A stretch of 64,000 bases of DNA from Zunongwangia mangrovi (GTDB taxonomy: Bacteria > Bacteroidota > Bacteroidia > Flavobacteriales > Flavobacteriaceae). Shown in pieces: positions 1 to 9,856 of this stretch. Each line of letters opens with the position of its first letter. The first letter of the stretch is position 1. The stretch lies in NCBI RefSeq assembly GCF_900112105.1, contig NZ_FOKV01000003.1:62001-126000 (forward strand). Direction: 5' to 3'. The translations under genes and the position numbers were made by a program. Below the pieces are notes generated by a model. The model had not been told where the DNA came from and did not search any database. It saw nothing but the letters and a program-made list of their open reading frames with translations.

Positions 1-2
1 TA

Positions 3-815
3 CCAGCTCTTGAAGAAAAGATAAGAATGATGTTGGTGCCTAAAGATCCTGAAGATGCTAAGAATGTCGTGATGGAAATTCGTGCAGGTACCGGTGGTGA
101 CGAAGCGAGTATTTTTGCTGGTGATCTTTACAGAATGTACACCAAATATGTAGAAAGTAAAGGTTGGAGTCACAATATTGTAGATTTTAGCGAAGGAACC
201 AGTGGCGGATTTAAAGAGATGATCTTTGAAGTTTCTGGAGAAGATGTTTATGGTACCATGAAGTTTGAAGCTGGTGTTCACCGTGTACAACGTGTGCCGC
301 AAACCGAAACTCAGGGTCGTGTGCATACCTCTGCAGCTACAGTTATGGTATTACCAGAAGCTGAAGAATTTGATGTAGAGATCGATCCAAAAGATGTACG
401 TATCGATTATTTCTGTTCATCGGGGCCTGGTGGGCAGTCGGTGAACACAACCTATTCTGCCGTGCGTTTAACTCACGAACCTACAGGTTTGGTAGCGCAA
501 TGTCAGGATCAAAAATCGCAGCATAAAAACAGGGAGAAAGCTTTTAGGGTTTTACGTTCTCGTTTATATGAAATGGAGCTTGCAAAGAAAATGGAAGCCG
601 ATGCTGCAAAGCGAAATTCGATGGTTTCAAGTGGTGACCGTAGTGCAAAAATTAGAACCTACAACTATCCACAAGGGCGTGTAACAGATCACAGAATTAA
701 CCTAACACTTTACGATCTATCCAATATCGTAAACGGAGATATTCAGAAAATTATTGATGAGCTAAGATTGGTAGAAAATACCGAAAAGCTTAAAGAGAAT
801 TCAGATATATTTTAA
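3..815 (+). CDS. prfA: Peptide chain release factor 1 (5' truncated)
   Basis: Class I release factor that reads UAA and UAG stop codons on the ribosome and triggers peptide release. The reading frame is open to the left edge of the window, so the N-terminal part of the gene is missing; about 270 codons remain. Seen: the family block around [12 protein letters not shown], the stop-codon recognition tripeptide of the PxT type (PQT in RVPQTE), which marks RF1 rather than RF2, and the catalytic GGQ in [11 protein letters not shown]. The basic C-terminal region and the usual end are present. It is followed after 48 bases by pyrF on the same strand, probably one transcript. Confidence 0.96.
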   Translation, partial: PALEEKIRMMLVPKDPEDAKNVVMEIRAGTGGDEASIFAGDLYRMYTKYVESKGWSHNIVDFSEGTSGGFKEMIFEVSGEDVYGTMKFEAGVHRVQRVPQTETQGRVHTSAATVMVLPEAEEFDVEIDPKDVRIDYFCSSGPGGQSVNTTYSAVRLTHEPTGLVAQCQDQKSQHKNREKAFRVLRSRLYEMELAKKMEADAAKRNSMVSSGDRSAKIRTYNYPQGRVTDHRINLTLYDLSNIVNGDIQKIIDELRLVENTEKLKENSDIF

Positions 816-863
816 TATTCGGCGTTTTAGAATAAAATTTTAAATGCCATCTAAAAACTAAAT

Positions 864-1685
864 ATGACCACCCAGGAGTTAGTAGAGCAGATTAGAAAAA
901 AGCAATCGTTTTTATGTATAGGTTTAGATGTAGACCTCAAAAAGATTCCAACCTATCTACTTTCTGAGGAAGATCCAATATTTAGTTTTAATAAAGCAAT
1001 TATAGACGCCACGCATCAATTTTGCGTGGCATATAAACCTAATACGGCTTTTTATGAAGCCTGTGGTTTAAAAGGCTGGGAAGCTTTACAAAAAACCATC
1101 GATTATCTTCACGATAATTATCCAGAAATTTACACTATTGCAGATGCCAAACGTGGCGATATTGGTAATACCTCTAAAATGTATGCGAAGACATTTCTAA
1201 AAGATATGGGCTTCGACTCGGTTACCGTAGCGCCTTATATGGGCAAAGATTCTGTTGAGCCTTTTTTAGAATTCGATGATAAGCATACCATTTTACTGGC
1301 TTTAACTTCTAACGAAGGTGCTTTCGATTTTCAGACTTTAAAATCTGATGATACTGAGATTTACAAAAGAGTTTTGGAAACTTCTAAAAGCTGGGAGAAT
1401 TCAGAAAATCTGATGTATGTGGTTGGTGCCACTAAAGCCGAATATCTTGCTGAAGTGCGTAAGATCGTTCCAGAAAGTTTTCTTCTTGTGCCCGGCGTTG
1501 GAGCACAAGGCGGTAAATTAGAAGATGTTTGTAAATACGGAATGACCAAAGATGTTGGCCTTTTGGTAAATAGCAGCCGTAAAATTATTTATGCTTCTAC
1601 AAATAATAATTTTGCTGAAGTTGCCGCTGCAAAAGCTGAAATTCTACAGCAGCAAATGGCTGAAGAATTAGAGAAATTCGAATAA
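864..1685 (+). CDS. pyrF: Orotidine 5'-phosphate decarboxylase
   Basis: Last step of de novo UMP synthesis: decarboxylation of OMP in the cytoplasm. At 273 residues it is the longer, type 2 (mycobacterial-like) form rather than the roughly 230-residue E. coli form. Seen: CIGLDVD near residue 18, the catalytic motif [10 protein letters not shown] with Lys96 and Asp99, and VVGATKA plus [11 protein letters not shown] towards the C-terminus, which form the phosphate-binding end of the barrel. The start ATG is the first in frame. It sits between prfA and a metal-receptor-like gene only 5 bases downstream, so the latter is likely co-transcribed. Confidence 0.95.
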   Translation: MTTQELVEQIRKKQSFLCIGLDVDLKKIPTYLLSEEDPIFSFNKAIIDATHQFCVAYKPNTAFYEACGLKGWEALQKTIDYLHDNYPEIYTIADAKRGDIGNTSKMYAKTFLKDMGFDSVTVAPYMGKDSVEPFLEFDDKHTILLALTSNEGAFDFQTLKSDDTEIYKRVLETSKSWENSENLMYVVGATKAEYLAEVRKIVPESFLLVPGVGAQGGKLEDVCKYGMTKDVGLLVNSSRKIIYASTNNNFAEVAAAKAEILQQQMAEELEKFE

Positions 1686-1690
1686 TATTT

Positions 1691-2461
1691 ATGACGATTT
1701 TCGATCATTTAGGCCGAAAATTATTTCTTAGCGATACTCCAAAGCGCATTGTTTCTTTAGTTCCAAGCCAGACGGAGCTTTTAGTCGATCTTGGATTAAA
1801 AAATAGTATTTTAGGTATCACAAAATTTTGTGTGCATCCAGAGCATCTTCGAAAGGAAAAAACGGTAGTTGGCGGCACAAAAACTGTACATTTAGATAAG
1901 ATCGAAGCTTTAGCGCCAGATATTATTTTGTGCAATAAGGAAGAAAATACCAAAGCAATGGTAGCCGAATTAGAGAAAATCGCCCCGGTACATGTTTCAG
2001 AAGTTTCGAGTATTTCAGATTCGCTTCAGCTTATAAATGATTATGGTGAAATTTTTAATGTTGAGGAAAAGGCTTTAAAATTAGTTGATAGAATAGAGGA
2101 GAAGTTAGCGACTTTTTCCGAAGAAATTCAGCATAAGAAATGGAAAAGCTGTTTATATCTTATCTGGAAAGATCCTTACATGGCGGCAGGAAATGATACC
2201 TTTATCAACGAGCTTCTTAAACTAAATAAGTTCGAAAATAAAATTGCCGGAAATCGATATCCGGCAATAAATAAGGAACAATTGATTGAATATTCACCAG
2301 ATGTGGTTTTATTATCTAGCGAGCCATTTCCGTTTAAACAAGAACACATTGAAGAATTTAAAAAGTTAGGACTTCATGCAATTCTTGTGGATGGCGAATA
2401 TTTTAGTTGGTATGGTTCAAGATTGGAAAAAGCGGTTAGTTATTTTAAAACCTTACATTAA
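1691..2461 (+). CDS. Helical-backbone metal receptor (BtuF/TroA-like), cytoplasmic
   Basis: Resembles the substrate-binding proteins of cobalamin and Fe(III)-siderophore ABC transporters (periplasmic binding fold with a helical backbone). Seen: the family start RIVSLVPSQTELL at about residues 19-31, VVGGTKTVHLDKIEALAPDIIL, and a C-terminal half with YSPDVVLLSSEPFPF. There is no signal peptide and no lipobox: the protein begins directly at the fold (MTIFDHLGRK), so it should stay in the cytoplasm, and no transporter permease or ATPase lies nearby. It starts 5 bases after pyrF and is probably co-transcribed. Function unknown; a ligand-sensing or handling role is inference. Confidence 0.75.
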   Translation: MTIFDHLGRKLFLSDTPKRIVSLVPSQTELLVDLGLKNSILGITKFCVHPEHLRKEKTVVGGTKTVHLDKIEALAPDIILCNKEENTKAMVAELEKIAPVHVSEVSSISDSLQLINDYGEIFNVEEKALKLVDRIEEKLATFSEEIQHKKWKSCLYLIWKDPYMAAGNDTFINELLKLNKFENKIAGNRYPAINKEQLIEYSPDVVLLSSEPFPFKQEHIEEFKKLGLHAILVDGEYFSWYGSRLEKAVSYFKTLH

Positions 2462-2467
2462 AATAAA

Positions 2468-2662
2468 TTATTCTGTAGCCCAGTTTTCAACTTCAGGATA
2501 ATGCATACGTCTTAGTTCTCGTAGGATTGTTTTAGCTTTCGCATTAATCTTATCACTACGTTCTTTGTCCACCAAGGCTAGTTTGTAAGCCTTGTGCATT
2601 AGCTGCGTGTATTTCTCACACATGCATTCTTCTTTTGATCTTTGTTTGAATATTTTAAACAT
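2468..2662 (-). CDS. Lacal_2735-family small protein
   Basis: A small, charged, mostly helical protein of 64 residues beginning MFKIFKQRSKEE, matching the small flavobacterial Lacal_2735 family as I recall it; its function is not known. Two further in-frame ATGs lie 15 and 18 bases upstream (2677, 2680), but a -7 box at 2689-2696 would leave them almost no leader, so the ATG at 2662 is preferred. It is convergent with the metal-receptor-like gene, whose stop is 6 bases away, and no hairpin separates them. Confidence 0.6.
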   Translation of the reverse strand: MFKIFKQRSKEECMCEKYTQLMHKAYKLALVDKERSDKINAKAKTILRELRRMHYPEVENWATE

Positions 2663-2688
2663 ACTCCAGTCTTTCATCATCTATACTA

Positions 2689-2696
2689 CAAAGATA
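2689..2696 (-). promoter_or_regulatory. -7 promoter box for the Lacal_2735 gene
   Basis: On the reverse strand this reads TATCTTTG, an exact match to the flavobacterial -7 consensus TAnnTTTG. It lies about 26 bases before the chosen start codon. No good -33 TTTG is seen at the usual spacing. Confidence 0.55.
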
Positions 2697-2790
2697 CAAT
2701 GAGGTGTTTTTAAGATTTATTAAGCGGCAGTTAATGTTAATTTAAAGTTTGCGGATAAGCTTGATCAAATGTTAAAATATTTTTGATAAT

Positions 2791-3495
2791 CTAATCTTGA
2801 AGTGAAAAAACTCGTTTTAATAGGCTAGTTGTTCTTGCAGAGAGATCATTTCTAATATCCTTTTCCTCTACCGCTATCATCGTATAAACTCCGTTTAAAG
2901 CTTCAGAGGTTACATAATCTGAAAGATCTGAATTTACATTATTAGTTAGCGGAATGCTGTTGTAACGATCGATTATATTACTCCAAATCTGGTTAGCGCC
3001 AACTTTATCTAAAGAATTTGTAATTACAGGGTTAAATTTATCGTAGAGTTGAGATTTGGTTTTCCCAACCAAATATTGCGTTGCTGCATCATCCTGTCCT
3101 AATAAGATATTGCGAGCATCGTTAAAGGTAATTTCTTTCACTGCATTTACGAAGATCGGTGTTGCTTCTTTAACAGCATCTTCTGCAGCGCGATTTAAAA
3201 CCTTAAGTCCCTGATCGGCTAAATTGCCTAATCCAACATCACGTAGGGTCTTATCGACCTTTTGTAATTCTGCCGGTAAAGTGATTTTTACTAATTCATT
3301 CTTAAAAAAGCCATCTTCCTGGGTGAGTTTTGTAACCTGTTTGTCGATTCCAAAATCCAGCGCCTGGCGTAATCCAGAGGCAATTTCAGTATTTGTAACA
3401 CCGTAACTACCTTGTGGTAACTGGCTGGCAATATCCTGCAGTTCAGCACAAGAGCTTAAAGAGAAAATAACGAATAGGCAAAGTAACTTTTTCAT
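2791..3495 (-). CDS. DUF4197 lipoprotein
   Basis: Exported lipoprotein of 234 residues: MKKLLCLFVIFSLSSC is a short lipoprotein signal with a lipobox (LSSC) and the mature protein begins at that Cys. The rest matches DUF4197 in pattern: NTEIASGLRQALDFGI near the start, helical segments with LPAELQKVDKTLRDVGLG, and TEALNG-type C-terminal helices (TSEALNGVYTMIAVEE). The family is common in Bacteroidota and Proteobacteria and has no known function. A longer reading from 3510 is possible, but the -7 box at 3508-3515 overlaps that codon, so the ATG at 3495 is the start. Confidence 0.85.
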   Translation of the reverse strand: MKKLLCLFVIFSLSSCAELQDIASQLPQGSYGVTNTEIASGLRQALDFGIDKQVTKLTQEDGFFKNELVKITLPAELQKVDKTLRDVGLGNLADQGLKVLNRAAEDAVKEATPIFVNAVKEITFNDARNILLGQDDAATQYLVGKTKSQLYDKFNPVITNSLDKVGANQIWSNIIDRYNSIPLTNNVNSDLSDYVTSEALNGVYTMIAVEEKDIRNDLSARTTSLLKRVFSLQD

Positions 3496-3507
3496 GGAGC
3501 TTTTTTT

Positions 3508-3515
3508 CAAATATA
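3508..3515 (-). promoter_or_regulatory. -7 promoter box for the DUF4197 gene
   Basis: Reads TATATTTG on the reverse strand, matching TAnnTTTG, 12 bases before the ATG at 3495. It rules out the upstream in-frame start at 3510, which overlaps the box. Confidence 0.5.
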
Positions 3516-3630
3516 AGATATCTCTAATACTTCTAGTATTATAAAAATTTATGAATAAATTAAAATTATCGATTTCTATTATTGAAACATCCTATTTACC
3601 TTTAAAAAAATTGAAACTAAAGCTAGAATT

Positions 3631-5121
3631 ATGTCTAAAGAGAAAAAATTAACCACTGCTTCCGGAAGACCTTTTGTAGAAAAGGAAGATTCGTTAAGCG
3701 TTGGTAGAAGAGGGCCGTTATTACTTGAAGATTATGTGCTTCATGAAACAATGGCTCATTTTAATAGAGAAAGAATTCCAGAGCGTGTGGTACATGCTAA
3801 AGGTTCTGGTGCCTTTGGTACATTTACAGTGACAAATGATATTACTAAATATACAAGAGCAAAAATATTTTCTGAAGTTGGTAAGAAGACCGATATGCTG
3901 GCAAGATTCTCTACGGTAGGTGGAGAAAAAGGTTCTGCCGATTCAGATCGTGATCCACGTGGTTTTGCGCTTAAATTTTATACTGAAGATGGAAACTGGG
4001 ATCTGGTAGGAAATAATACGCCGGTTTTCTTTATAAAAGATCCTAAGAAGTTTGGTGATTTTATTCATACTCAAAAACGCCATCCGTTTACGAATATGAA
4101 ATCGCAAACGATGCGTTGGGATTACTGGTCGCTAAATCCAGAGTCGCTACACCAGGTGCTTATTTTAATGAGTGATCGCGGGACGCCTTATGGTTTTCGT
4201 CATATGAACGGTTATGGATCGCATACTTTTTCTTTGATTAACGATAAAGATGAACGTTTTTACGTAAAATTTCATTTTAAAACCGATCAGGGAATCAAGA
4301 ATTTTACCGATGAAGAATCAGTTAAGATGGCAGGTGAAAATCCAGATTTTGCACAGCAAGATTTATTAGAACATATTGAAAATGGCGAGTTCCCAAGCTG
4401 GACATTAAAGATCCAGGTAATGCCAGAGGAAGAAGCTAAAAGTTATAAATGGAATCCATTCGATCTTACCAAAGTTTGGCCTCACGATGATTATCCATTG
4501 ATCGAAGTTGGAAAAATGGAATTGAATAAAAATGCCGATAATTACTTTGCTCAAATCGAGCAATCTGCATTTGCGCCGGCACATATTGTAGATGGTGTGG
4601 GATATTCTCCAGATAAAATGTTACAAGGACGTCTATTATCGTATCCAGATGCGCACCGTTATCGCCTTGGAGCAAATTATGAGCAAATTCCGGTAAACCG
4701 TTGTCCTTATATGGTAAATAATTATCAGCGTGACGGGTTTATGAGAGTTGATGGAAATGGTGGTAGAAGTGAAAATTACTACCCAAATAGCTTCGACGAT
4801 ATTTCTGTGGATGAAAAATATAAGCTGAAAGCGCCAAGAGTTACAGATGCTGAAGCCGATTGGTTTGATCGTAATGCTTCTGAAGCTGGGGACGATGATC
4901 ATTACACACAACCGGGTAATTTATACCGAGTAATGAATGAAGAAGCTAAATCGAATCTGGTTTCTAATACCGTTGGATCGATGAGCCAGATCGAAGGAGA
5001 GAAGAAAGACGAAATAATCATGCGCCAGCTTTGCCACTGGTTTAGAGCAGATCCTGAACTAGGAGCAAGAATCGCAAGCGGACTTGGAGTTGAAATCAAT
5101 ATGGAAGAATTCGCTCGATAA
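3631..5121 (+). CDS. katA: Monofunctional heme catalase
   Basis: Converts hydrogen peroxide to water and oxygen. At 496 residues it is a small-subunit (clade 3 type) catalase. Seen: distal His55 in VVHAKGSGAFG, the catalytic Asn128 in VGNNTPVFF, the segment MNGYGSHTFSLIN, and the proximal heme-ligand Tyr near residue 338 in RLLSYPDAHRYR. No signal peptide, so cytoplasmic. Its upstream region holds a weak -7-like TACCTTTA at 3597-3604. It stands alone, is followed by a strong hairpin, and is convergent with purU. No peroxide regulator is adjacent. Confidence 0.97.
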   Translation: MSKEKKLTTASGRPFVEKEDSLSVGRRGPLLLEDYVLHETMAHFNRERIPERVVHAKGSGAFGTFTVTNDITKYTRAKIFSEVGKKTDMLARFSTVGGEKGSADSDRDPRGFALKFYTEDGNWDLVGNNTPVFFIKDPKKFGDFIHTQKRHPFTNMKSQTMRWDYWSLNPESLHQVLILMSDRGTPYGFRHMNGYGSHTFSLINDKDERFYVKFHFKTDQGIKNFTDEESVKMAGENPDFAQQDLLEHIENGEFPSWTLKIQVMPEEEAKSYKWNPFDLTKVWPHDDYPLIEVGKMELNKNADNYFAQIEQSAFAPAHIVDGVGYSPDKMLQGRLLSYPDAHRYRLGANYEQIPVNRCPYMVNNYQRDGFMRVDGNGGRSENYYPNSFDDISVDEKYKLKAPRVTDAEADWFDRNASEAGDDDHYTQPGNLYRVMNEEAKSNLVSNTVGSMSQIEGEKKDEIIMRQLCHWFRADPELGARIASGLGVEINMEEFAR

Positions 5122-5180
5122 TTATCGATTCTTGATAATACTGAAGAATCCTTCAGATTGAGGATTCAGAATGAAAATAA

Positions 5181-5207
5181 AAAGCGCCCAATTTGGGCGC
5201 TTTTTTT
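5181..5207. terminator. Bidirectional terminator between katA and purU
   Basis: A perfect 10-base-pair stem (AAAGCGCCCA with TGGGCGCTTT) with a 3-base loop, flanked by A-run and T-run, so it can end both convergent transcripts. It overlaps the purU stop codon by 2 bases. Confidence 0.9.
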
Positions 5208-6057
5208 ATGTAAAGATGATCGTCTTATTATTAAATACCATTGTTTTTCGTTGAATATGAAGTTTTATTCCGCGGCTAAAGACGATTTTTTCCAGATCTC
5301 GGCCTTTAAGAATGAGATCTTTTATTGAGTGCGAATGCGAAATTCTTGTAATATCCTGTTCGATAATTGGGCCGGCATCCAATTCGGCGGTAACATAATG
5401 GCAGGTAGCTCCAATAATTTTTACTCCGCGTTTATAAGCCGAATGATAAGGTTTTGCTCCGGCAAATGCCGGTAAAAATGAGTGGTGGATATTAATAATA
5501 TTGTTAGGATATTCGCTAATCATTTTATCTGAAATGATTTGCATATAGCGCGCCAATACGATAAAATCAACTTCAAATTCTTGCAAAAGCTCTAATTGCT
5601 TTGCTTCGGCTTCAACTTTAGTGTCTTTGGTGACAGGAACATGATAAAACGGAATACCAAAAGCTTTGGCGATGGGTTCGAGGTCTTTATGATTGCTAAG
5701 AATAAACGGAATTTCAACGCCTAATTCCCCAGCTTTATATCTTCCCAAAATATCATACAAACAATGATCGTACTTAGAGACGAAAATGGCCATTTTTAAG
5801 ACACGTTCTTCAGCAAAAAGCTTCCAGTTCATATTGTAGGTTTTAGCGATCTCTTTTTCAAAATCTGCTCTAACTTTTACAATATCAAATTCCAAAGAAA
5901 ATTCATTTTCTAAACGCATAAAGAAAATACCATTTTCAGTATCCACATACTGGTCGATATAAACGATATTTCCATTTCTCTCGTGGAAAAAATTAGTAAC
6001 CGTTGCGATAATCCCGCTTTTATCTTTACAATTGATCAGTAAAGTAACCTTCGCCAT
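5206..6057 (-). CDS. purU: Formyltetrahydrofolate deformylase
   Basis: Hydrolyses 10-formyl-tetrahydrofolate to formate and tetrahydrofolate, balancing one-carbon pools and feeding formate to purine synthesis. Two domains are visible: an N-terminal ACT domain (VTLLINCKDKSGIIATVTNF) and a formyltransferase-fold domain with NIHHSFLPAFAGAKPY and ELDAGPIIEQD, which hold the catalytic Asn, His and Asp. The start chosen is MAKVTLL at 6057, which begins exactly at the ACT strand; an in-frame start 30 bases further upstream would add residues not typical of the family. The last 15 or so residues beyond the fold are rich in Asn and Lys. Confidence 0.93.
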   Translation of the reverse strand: MAKVTLLINCKDKSGIIATVTNFFHERNGNIVYIDQYVDTENGIFFMRLENEFSLEFDIVKVRADFEKEIAKTYNMNWKLFAEERVLKMAIFVSKYDHCLYDILGRYKAGELGVEIPFILSNHKDLEPIAKAFGIPFYHVPVTKDTKVEAEAKQLELLQEFEVDFIVLARYMQIISDKMISEYPNNIINIHHSFLPAFAGAKPYHSAYKRGVKIIGATCHYVTAELDAGPIIEQDITRISHSHSIKDLILKGRDLEKIVFSRGIKLHIQRKTMVFNNKTIIFT

Positions 6058-6224
6058 GTTTTTCAGTATTAATGCTTCAAAAATCAAAGCCTGATGAAGA
6101 ATAAAATTAGTTTAATCACTTTAACTGAACCAACGAGAATTCAGATTTATGCTTTTTTCAGAATAATCAAAAATTATTTACAATTTTCGTAAATTGCCAC
6201 TCATAATTTCACTCTTTATTGAAA

Positions 6225-9200
6225 ATGGAACAACAGACTCCGTATTTACCTAAACATAAAATAAGAATTGTAACCGCAGCTTCCCTTTTTGATGGGCACG
6301 ATGCTGCCATAAATATAATGCGTCGTATAATCCAGGCGACCGGGGTAGAGGTGATTCATCTTGGCCACGATCGTAGTGTAGAAGAGGTAGTGAACTGCGC
6401 GATACAAGAAGATGCTCACGCTATTGCAATGACCAGTTACCAGGGCGGGCATACCGAGTATTTTAAATATATGTACGATTTGCTTCAGGAAAAAAATGCC
6501 GGGCAAATTAAGATTTTTGGTGGTGGAGGTGGAGTAATTCTTCCTGAAGAAATTAAAGAACTACAGGAATACGGGATAACCCGAATTTACGCGCCCGATG
6601 ATGGAAGAGAGTTAGGTTTGCAGGGAATGATCAATGATTTGGTGAAAACGGTAGATGAGGAAGTGCCTTCGTTGCCAGAAAATACCAATATTGAAGAAGA
6701 CCTAAAATCGAAGAAAATAAATACTATTTCTCGTTTAATTTCTCTTGCTGAAAATAAGCATGATGAATTTAAAACGCATTTTGATGCCGTTCCAGAAACT
6801 GAAAAGAATATTCCTGTTTTAGGAATTACAGGAACTGGTGGTGCCGGTAAATCGAGTTTGGTAGATGAACTGGTTCGACGATTTTTAAGTGATTTCCCAG
6901 ATAAACAAATTGGGATCGTTTCTGTAGATCCTTCTAAAAAGAAAACCGGTGGCGCTTTGCTTGGTGATCGTATTCGAATGAATGCAATAAATCATCCTCG
7001 TGTATATATGCGCTCGCTGGCTACGCGACAAAGCAATTTAGCTTTATCAAAATATGTACAGGAAGCTGTTGAGGTTTTGAAAAAAGCTGAATACGATCTT
7101 ATTGTTTTAGAAACTTCTGGAATTGGGCAATCTGATACCGAAATTATGGATCATTCAGATGTGTCTTTATATGTAATGACTCCGGAATTTGGAGCGGCAA
7201 CTCAGTTAGAGAAGATCGATATGTTAGATTTTGCAGATCTGGTTGCGATCAATAAATTCGACAAGCGTGGTGCGCAGGATGCTTTACGCGATGTTAAAAA
7301 GCAATACCAGCGAAATCATCAATTATGGCATGAGGATGCTGAAAAACTTCCGGTTTTTGGAACGATTGCTTCCCAATTTAATGATCCCGGTATGAATACG
7401 TTATATCGCAAGATCATGGATAAGATCGATGAGAAAACAGCTTCGAAATTAGAATCTACTTTTGAAGTGACTCGAGAAATGAGCGAGAAGATTTTTGTGA
7501 TTCCGCCAAAACGAACTCGTTACCTTTCTGAAATTGCAGATAATAATCGCTCTTATAACGAAACAGCAATAAAGCAGGCCGATATTGCACAAAAACTCTT
7601 CGGTATTTATAAAACCATATTGAGTGTTGCGAATATTTCCGAAGAAAAATATAGTGCGCATTTAGATAAAAACGGACTCGTACAGGAAGAATTTTTAGAC
7701 GATCAGCAAGCTGATAATCACGAATTTTTAGGATTGCTTTTTAAAGAATTCGATCGTGTAAAGATGGATTTAGATCCTTATAACTGGGAAATTATCCTGG
7801 GTTGGCAGGAGAAAGTGAATAAATATACCGAGCCAATTTACTCGTTTAAAGTTCGTGATAAAGAGATTAAGATCGAAACGCATACCGAGTCACTTTCGCA
7901 TACGCAGATCCCAAAAGTTGCTTTGCCAAAATATTCGGCCTGGGGTGATATTCTCGAGTGGAGTCTTCAGGAAAATGTGCCGGGAGAATTTCCTTATACT
8001 TCAGGATTGTATCCGTTTAAAAGACAGGGTGAAGATCCAACCCGAATGTTTGCAGGTGAAGGTGGGCCAGAACGAACCAATAGAAGGTTTCATTATGTAA
8101 GTTTAGGTTTGCCGGCTAAACGTTTATCTACCGCTTTCGATTCGGTTACCCTTTATGGTAACGATCCCGATCATCGTCCCGATATTTATGGGAAAATAGG
8201 TAACGCCGGAGTTTCAATTTGCTGTTTAGATGATGCTAAGAAATTATATTCTGGTTTCGATTTGGCACATCCGTATACTTCAGTGAGTATGACGATTAAT
8301 GGGCCAGCGCCTATGCTGCTTGGATTCTTTATGAATGCGGCGATCGATCAGCAATGTGAAAAGTATATTAAAGAGCATACTTTAGAAGATAAAGTTGAAG
8401 CAAAATTAAAAGAGCTTTACGACGATAATAATATCGAGCGACCAACTTACAAAGGAGAACTTCCTGAAGGGAACGATGGTTTAGGTTTAATGCTGTTAGG
8501 TTTAACCGGAGACCAGATTCTTCCGCAGGAAACCTATCAGGAAATTAAGATCAATACCCTGGCATCGGTTCGCGGGACAGTGCAGGCCGATATTTTAAAA
8601 GAAGATCAGGCGCAAAATACCTGTATTTTCTCTACGGAATATGCCTTGCGTTTAATGGGGGATGTTCAGGAATATTTTATCAAAGAGAAGGTTAGGAATT
8701 TTTATTCGGTTTCGATTTCAGGATATCATATTGCTGAAGCTGGGGCGAATCCAATCACGCAGTTAGCATTTACCTTAGCAAATGGTTTCACATACGTGGA
8801 ATATTACTTAAGCCGCGGAATGGATATCAATAAATTTGGACCTAATTTATCGTTTTTCTTCAGTAACGGTGTAGATCCAGAATATGCTGTGATTGGTCGC
8901 GTTGCAAGAAAAATTTGGTCTAAAGCTTTAAAAAATAAGTACGAAGCGAATCCAAGAGCGCAAATGCTTAAATATCATATACAGACTTCAGGGCGATCTT
9001 TGCATGCGCAGGAAATCGATTTTAATGATATAAGAACGACGCTTCAGGCATTATATGCGATCTACGACAACTGTAATTCGTTACACACTAATGCTTACGA
9101 TGAGGCAATTACTACACCAACCGAAGCTTCAGTGAGACGTGCCATGGCGATTCAGTTAATTATCAATAAGGAACTTGGTTTAGCGAAAAATGAAAATCCA

Positions 9201-9671
9201 ATTCAGGGTTCATTTATTATTGAAGAACTAACTGATTTGGTAGAGGAAGCTGTTTATGCCGAATTTGATAGGATTACTGAAAGAGGCGGAGTGCTTGGTG
9301 CAATGGAAACGATGTATCAACGTGGACAAATTCAGGAAGAAAGTCTGTATTACGAAACGCTGAAGCATAATGGTGATTATCCAATTATCGGGGTAAATAC
9401 ATTTTTAAGTTCTACAGGCTCTCCAACAGTTACTCCTGGTGAAGTAATAAGAGCGACAGAGGATGAAAAGCAGAACCAGATCAAAACTTTAGAAACGCTG
9501 CATACCGCGAAAGAAACCAAAGCAGAAGAAGCTTTAGAAGCGATCAAAAAAGCAGCAGTACAAAACGAAAACATTTTTGAAGTTTTAATGGAAGCTACAA
9601 AGGTGTGTAGTCTTGGCCAAATAACCAACGCGATGTTCGAAGTTGGTGGGCAATACCGAAGAAATATGTAA
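6225..9671 (+). CDS. icmF: Fused isobutyryl-CoA mutase with G-protein chaperone
   Basis: Adenosylcobalamin-dependent acyl-CoA mutase fused to its own GTPase chaperone, 1148 residues. Domain order is as in IcmF: B12-binding domain with DGHD (His25, cobalt ligand), MeaB-like GTPase with P-loop GTGGAGKSS (about 203-211), then the mutase barrel. Two substrate-pocket positions separate the subfamilies: TRMFAG has Phe (609) where methylmalonyl-CoA mutase has Tyr, and QAQNTCIF has Gln (797) where it has Arg. Both are the isobutyryl-type residues, so butyryl/isobutyryl-CoA interconversion, or a similar branched acyl-CoA, is expected rather than methylmalonyl-CoA. The ATG at 6225 is preferred over an in-frame TTG 6 bases upstream. 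Monocistronic. Confidence 0.95.
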   Translation: MEQQTPYLPKHKIRIVTAASLFDGHDAAINIMRRIIQATGVEVIHLGHDRSVEEVVNCAIQEDAHAIAMTSYQGGHTEYFKYMYDLLQEKNAGQIKIFGGGGGVILPEEIKELQEYGITRIYAPDDGRELGLQGMINDLVKTVDEEVPSLPENTNIEEDLKSKKINTISRLISLAENKHDEFKTHFDAVPETEKNIPVLGITGTGGAGKSSLVDELVRRFLSDFPDKQIGIVSVDPSKKKTGGALLGDRIRMNAINHPRVYMRSLATRQSNLALSKYVQEAVEVLKKAEYDLIVLETSGIGQSDTEIMDHSDVSLYVMTPEFGAATQLEKIDMLDFADLVAINKFDKRGAQDALRDVKKQYQRNHQLWHEDAEKLPVFGTIASQFNDPGMNTLYRKIMDKIDEKTASKLESTFEVTREMSEKIFVIPPKRTRYLSEIADNNRSYNETAIKQADIAQKLFGIYKTILSVANISEEKYSAHLDKNGLVQEEFLDDQQADNHEFLGLLFKEFDRVKMDLDPYNWEIILGWQEKVNKYTEPIYSFKVRDKEIKIETHTESLSHTQIPKVALPKYSAWGDILEWSLQENVPGEFPYTSGLYPFKRQGEDPTRMFAGEGGPERTNRRFHYVSLGLPAKRLSTAFDSVTLYGNDPDHRPDIYGKIGNAGVSICCLDDAKKLYSGFDLAHPYTSVSMTINGPAPMLLGFFMNAAIDQQCEKYIKEHTLEDKVEAKLKELYDDNNIERPTYKGELPEGNDGLGLMLLGLTGDQILPQETYQEIKINTLASVRGTVQADILKEDQAQNTCIFSTEYALRLMGDVQEYFIKEKVRNFYSVSISGYHIAEAGANPITQLAFTLANGFTYVEYYLSRGMDINKFGPNLSFFFSNGVDPEYAVIGRVARKIWSKALKNKYEANPRAQMLKYHIQTSGRSLHAQEIDFNDIRTTLQALYAIYDNCNSLHTNAYDEAITTPTEASVRRAMAIQLIINKELGLAKNENPIQGSFIIEELTDLVEEAVYAEFDRITERGGVLGAMETMYQRGQIQEESLYYETLKHNGDYPIIGVNTFLSSTGSPTVTPGEVIRATEDEKQNQIKTLETLHTAKETKAEEALEAIKKAAVQNENIFEVLMEATKVCSLGQITNAMFEVGGQYRRNM

Positions 9672-9731
9672 GGCTTTTGAAATTAAAATAGTGTATTTAA
9701 AATTGAAGTAAATACATTGAAAATCAACAGT

Positions 9732-9775
9732 AAAAATCATCTTTTTTCTATGTAGAAAAAAGATGATTTTTTTGT
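9732..9775 (+). terminator. Terminator of icmF
   Basis: A 19-base inverted repeat (arms 9732-9750 and 9753-9771) with almost no loop, ending in a T-run. The arms start with A-rich and end with T-rich sequence, typical of an intrinsic terminator. Confidence 0.85.
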
Positions 9776-9805
9776 TTGTAAATCGATAATTCCAATCTAA
9801 TTTTG
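9775..9805 (+). promoter_or_regulatory. Consensus flavobacterial promoter of the MarC gene
   Basis: TTTG at 9775-9778, exactly 19 bases of spacer, then TAATTTTG at 9798-9805. This is a full match to the Bacteroidota pattern TTTG-N19-TAnnTTTG and the best promoter in the window. It begins inside the icmF terminator T-run. Confidence 0.8.
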
Positions 9806-9856
9806 CCGGCTTTTTAAAATGAGTTTTCAGTATAATTTTTAAAGGATCTGGCAGTC

